Origin: Candidatus Sifarchaeum marinoarchaea
GTDB taxonomy: Archaea; Asgardarchaeota; Sifarchaeia; Borrarchaeales; Borrarchaeaceae
NCBI GenBank assembly: GCA_016294985.1
Contig: JAECRW010000110.1
Coordinates: forward strand, 1 to 5,536
DNA length: 5,536 nt
Direction of reading: 5' to 3'
The notes under the pieces are model-generated. The model saw only the letters and a list, made by a program, of their open reading frames with translations, made no database searches and was not told where the DNA came from. The position numbers and the translations under genes are program-made. Positions 5,182 to 5,536 of this stretch are shown here, in pieces. Position 1 is the first letter of the stretch. Each line of letters opens with the position of its first letter.

Positions 5182-5536
5182 TCAAATAAACTCGTTTTCA
5201 AAACCAACACCTTTGCAAATTATCTCTACTCTACCGTTTTTTTCCTCGTTAACTGAAAAGGACGCGTTTATTATCTGTTTACAAACTTCTATAGCTGTTT
5301 TAGTATGTAATGTAAACTCATTGGTAACGATTTTCGAAGTTCCATCCGCTAAAGCCATGTAGATTATGAGTTGATCTGATAGAAAAGCGTCTACAGGACT
5401 TTTGGCGTTTATCGTCTTCAATAGTCTTTTTGATGCCTCACGCCCCACAACTTCAGCAGGTTTCCCTTTCTCTCCAATAGCATCTGCGCCGATAATAGCA
5501 TCTGTATTTGTCTTTGCCCATAATGTAATACCACTT
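5182..5536 (-). CDS. rtcA: RNA 3'-terminal phosphate cyclase RtcA, C-terminal part (cut by the window edge)
   Basis: The last 117 residues of RtcA are present and the N-terminal two thirds lie beyond the window. RtcA uses ATP to convert an RNA 3'-phosphate into a 2',3'-cyclic phosphate through a covalent His-AMP intermediate. Visible family blocks, in order, are GITLWAKT, GEKGKPAEVVGREA, VDAFLSDQLIIYMALADGTS and TNEFTLHTKTAI. The His of TLHTKT lies 40 residues from the C-terminus, where E. coli RtcA has its adenylylated His309, so the active-site residue appears intact. The usual AET after LW is AKT here. The frame runs open across GTG 5448, which is an internal Val codon rather than the start. 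The next minus-strand gene is 220 bases downstream with its own promoter-like element, so co-transcription is unlikely. Confidence 0.93.
   Translation of the reverse strand, partial: SGITLWAKTNTDAIIGADAIGEKGKPAEVVGREASKRLLKTINAKSPVDAFLSDQLIIYMALADGTSKIVTNEFTLHTKTAIEVCKQIINASFSVNEEKNGRVEIICKGVGFENEFI

Overview
This is an AT-rich archaeal window, read as such from its gene content: a KEOPS subunit Cgi121, the chromatin protein Alba, an archaeal-type phosphoribosyltransferase, RNA 3'-phosphate cyclase and HypF. TATA-like boxes and GGAGG-type ribosome binding sites also fit. The mix suggests a TACK-group archaeon, possibly Bathyarchaeia, that carries a [NiFe] hydrogenase elsewhere in the genome. 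The lineage is inference; no rRNA or other phylogenetic marker is present.

Layout. At the left edge, on the minus strand, is the N-terminal part of a purine-type phosphoribosyltransferase, preceded by and overlapping a possible 43-residue leader ORF. A short divergent promoter region (about 442-500) with a near-palindromic TATA element separates these from cgi121 on the plus strand. Then follows a minus-strand series: alba (1192-1494), hypF (1645-3963), an unrecognised helical/coiled-coil protein (4227-4961) and the C-terminal part of rtcA (5182-5536). The gaps between the minus-strand genes are 150-263 bases, so they look separately transcribed rather than one tight operon. No stretch above 300 bases lacks a gene. 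I see no mobile element, CRISPR array, tRNA or rRNA.

The most striking observation is in alba. The reading frame is interrupted by a 30-base segment (1377-1406) holding two in-frame UGA stops. Removing exactly those 30 bases gives a 90-residue Alba that aligns without gaps to known Alba proteins. The segment folds as a hairpin flanked by a 3-nt bulge, a 4-bp helix and a second 3-nt bulge, which is the bulge-helix-bulge (BHB) architecture cut by the archaeal splicing endonuclease. Cutting at the canonical place in each bulge removes exactly these 30 bases and restores the frame. I interpret it as a mini BHB intron in a protein-coding gene; such pre-mRNA introns are known in archaea (for example in cbf5 of Crenarchaeota) but are rare. 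The neighbouring RNA-related genes, rtcA (RNA end processing) and cgi121 (tRNA t6A modification), give an RNA-maintenance flavour, although nothing in the window shows that they are functionally linked to the intron.
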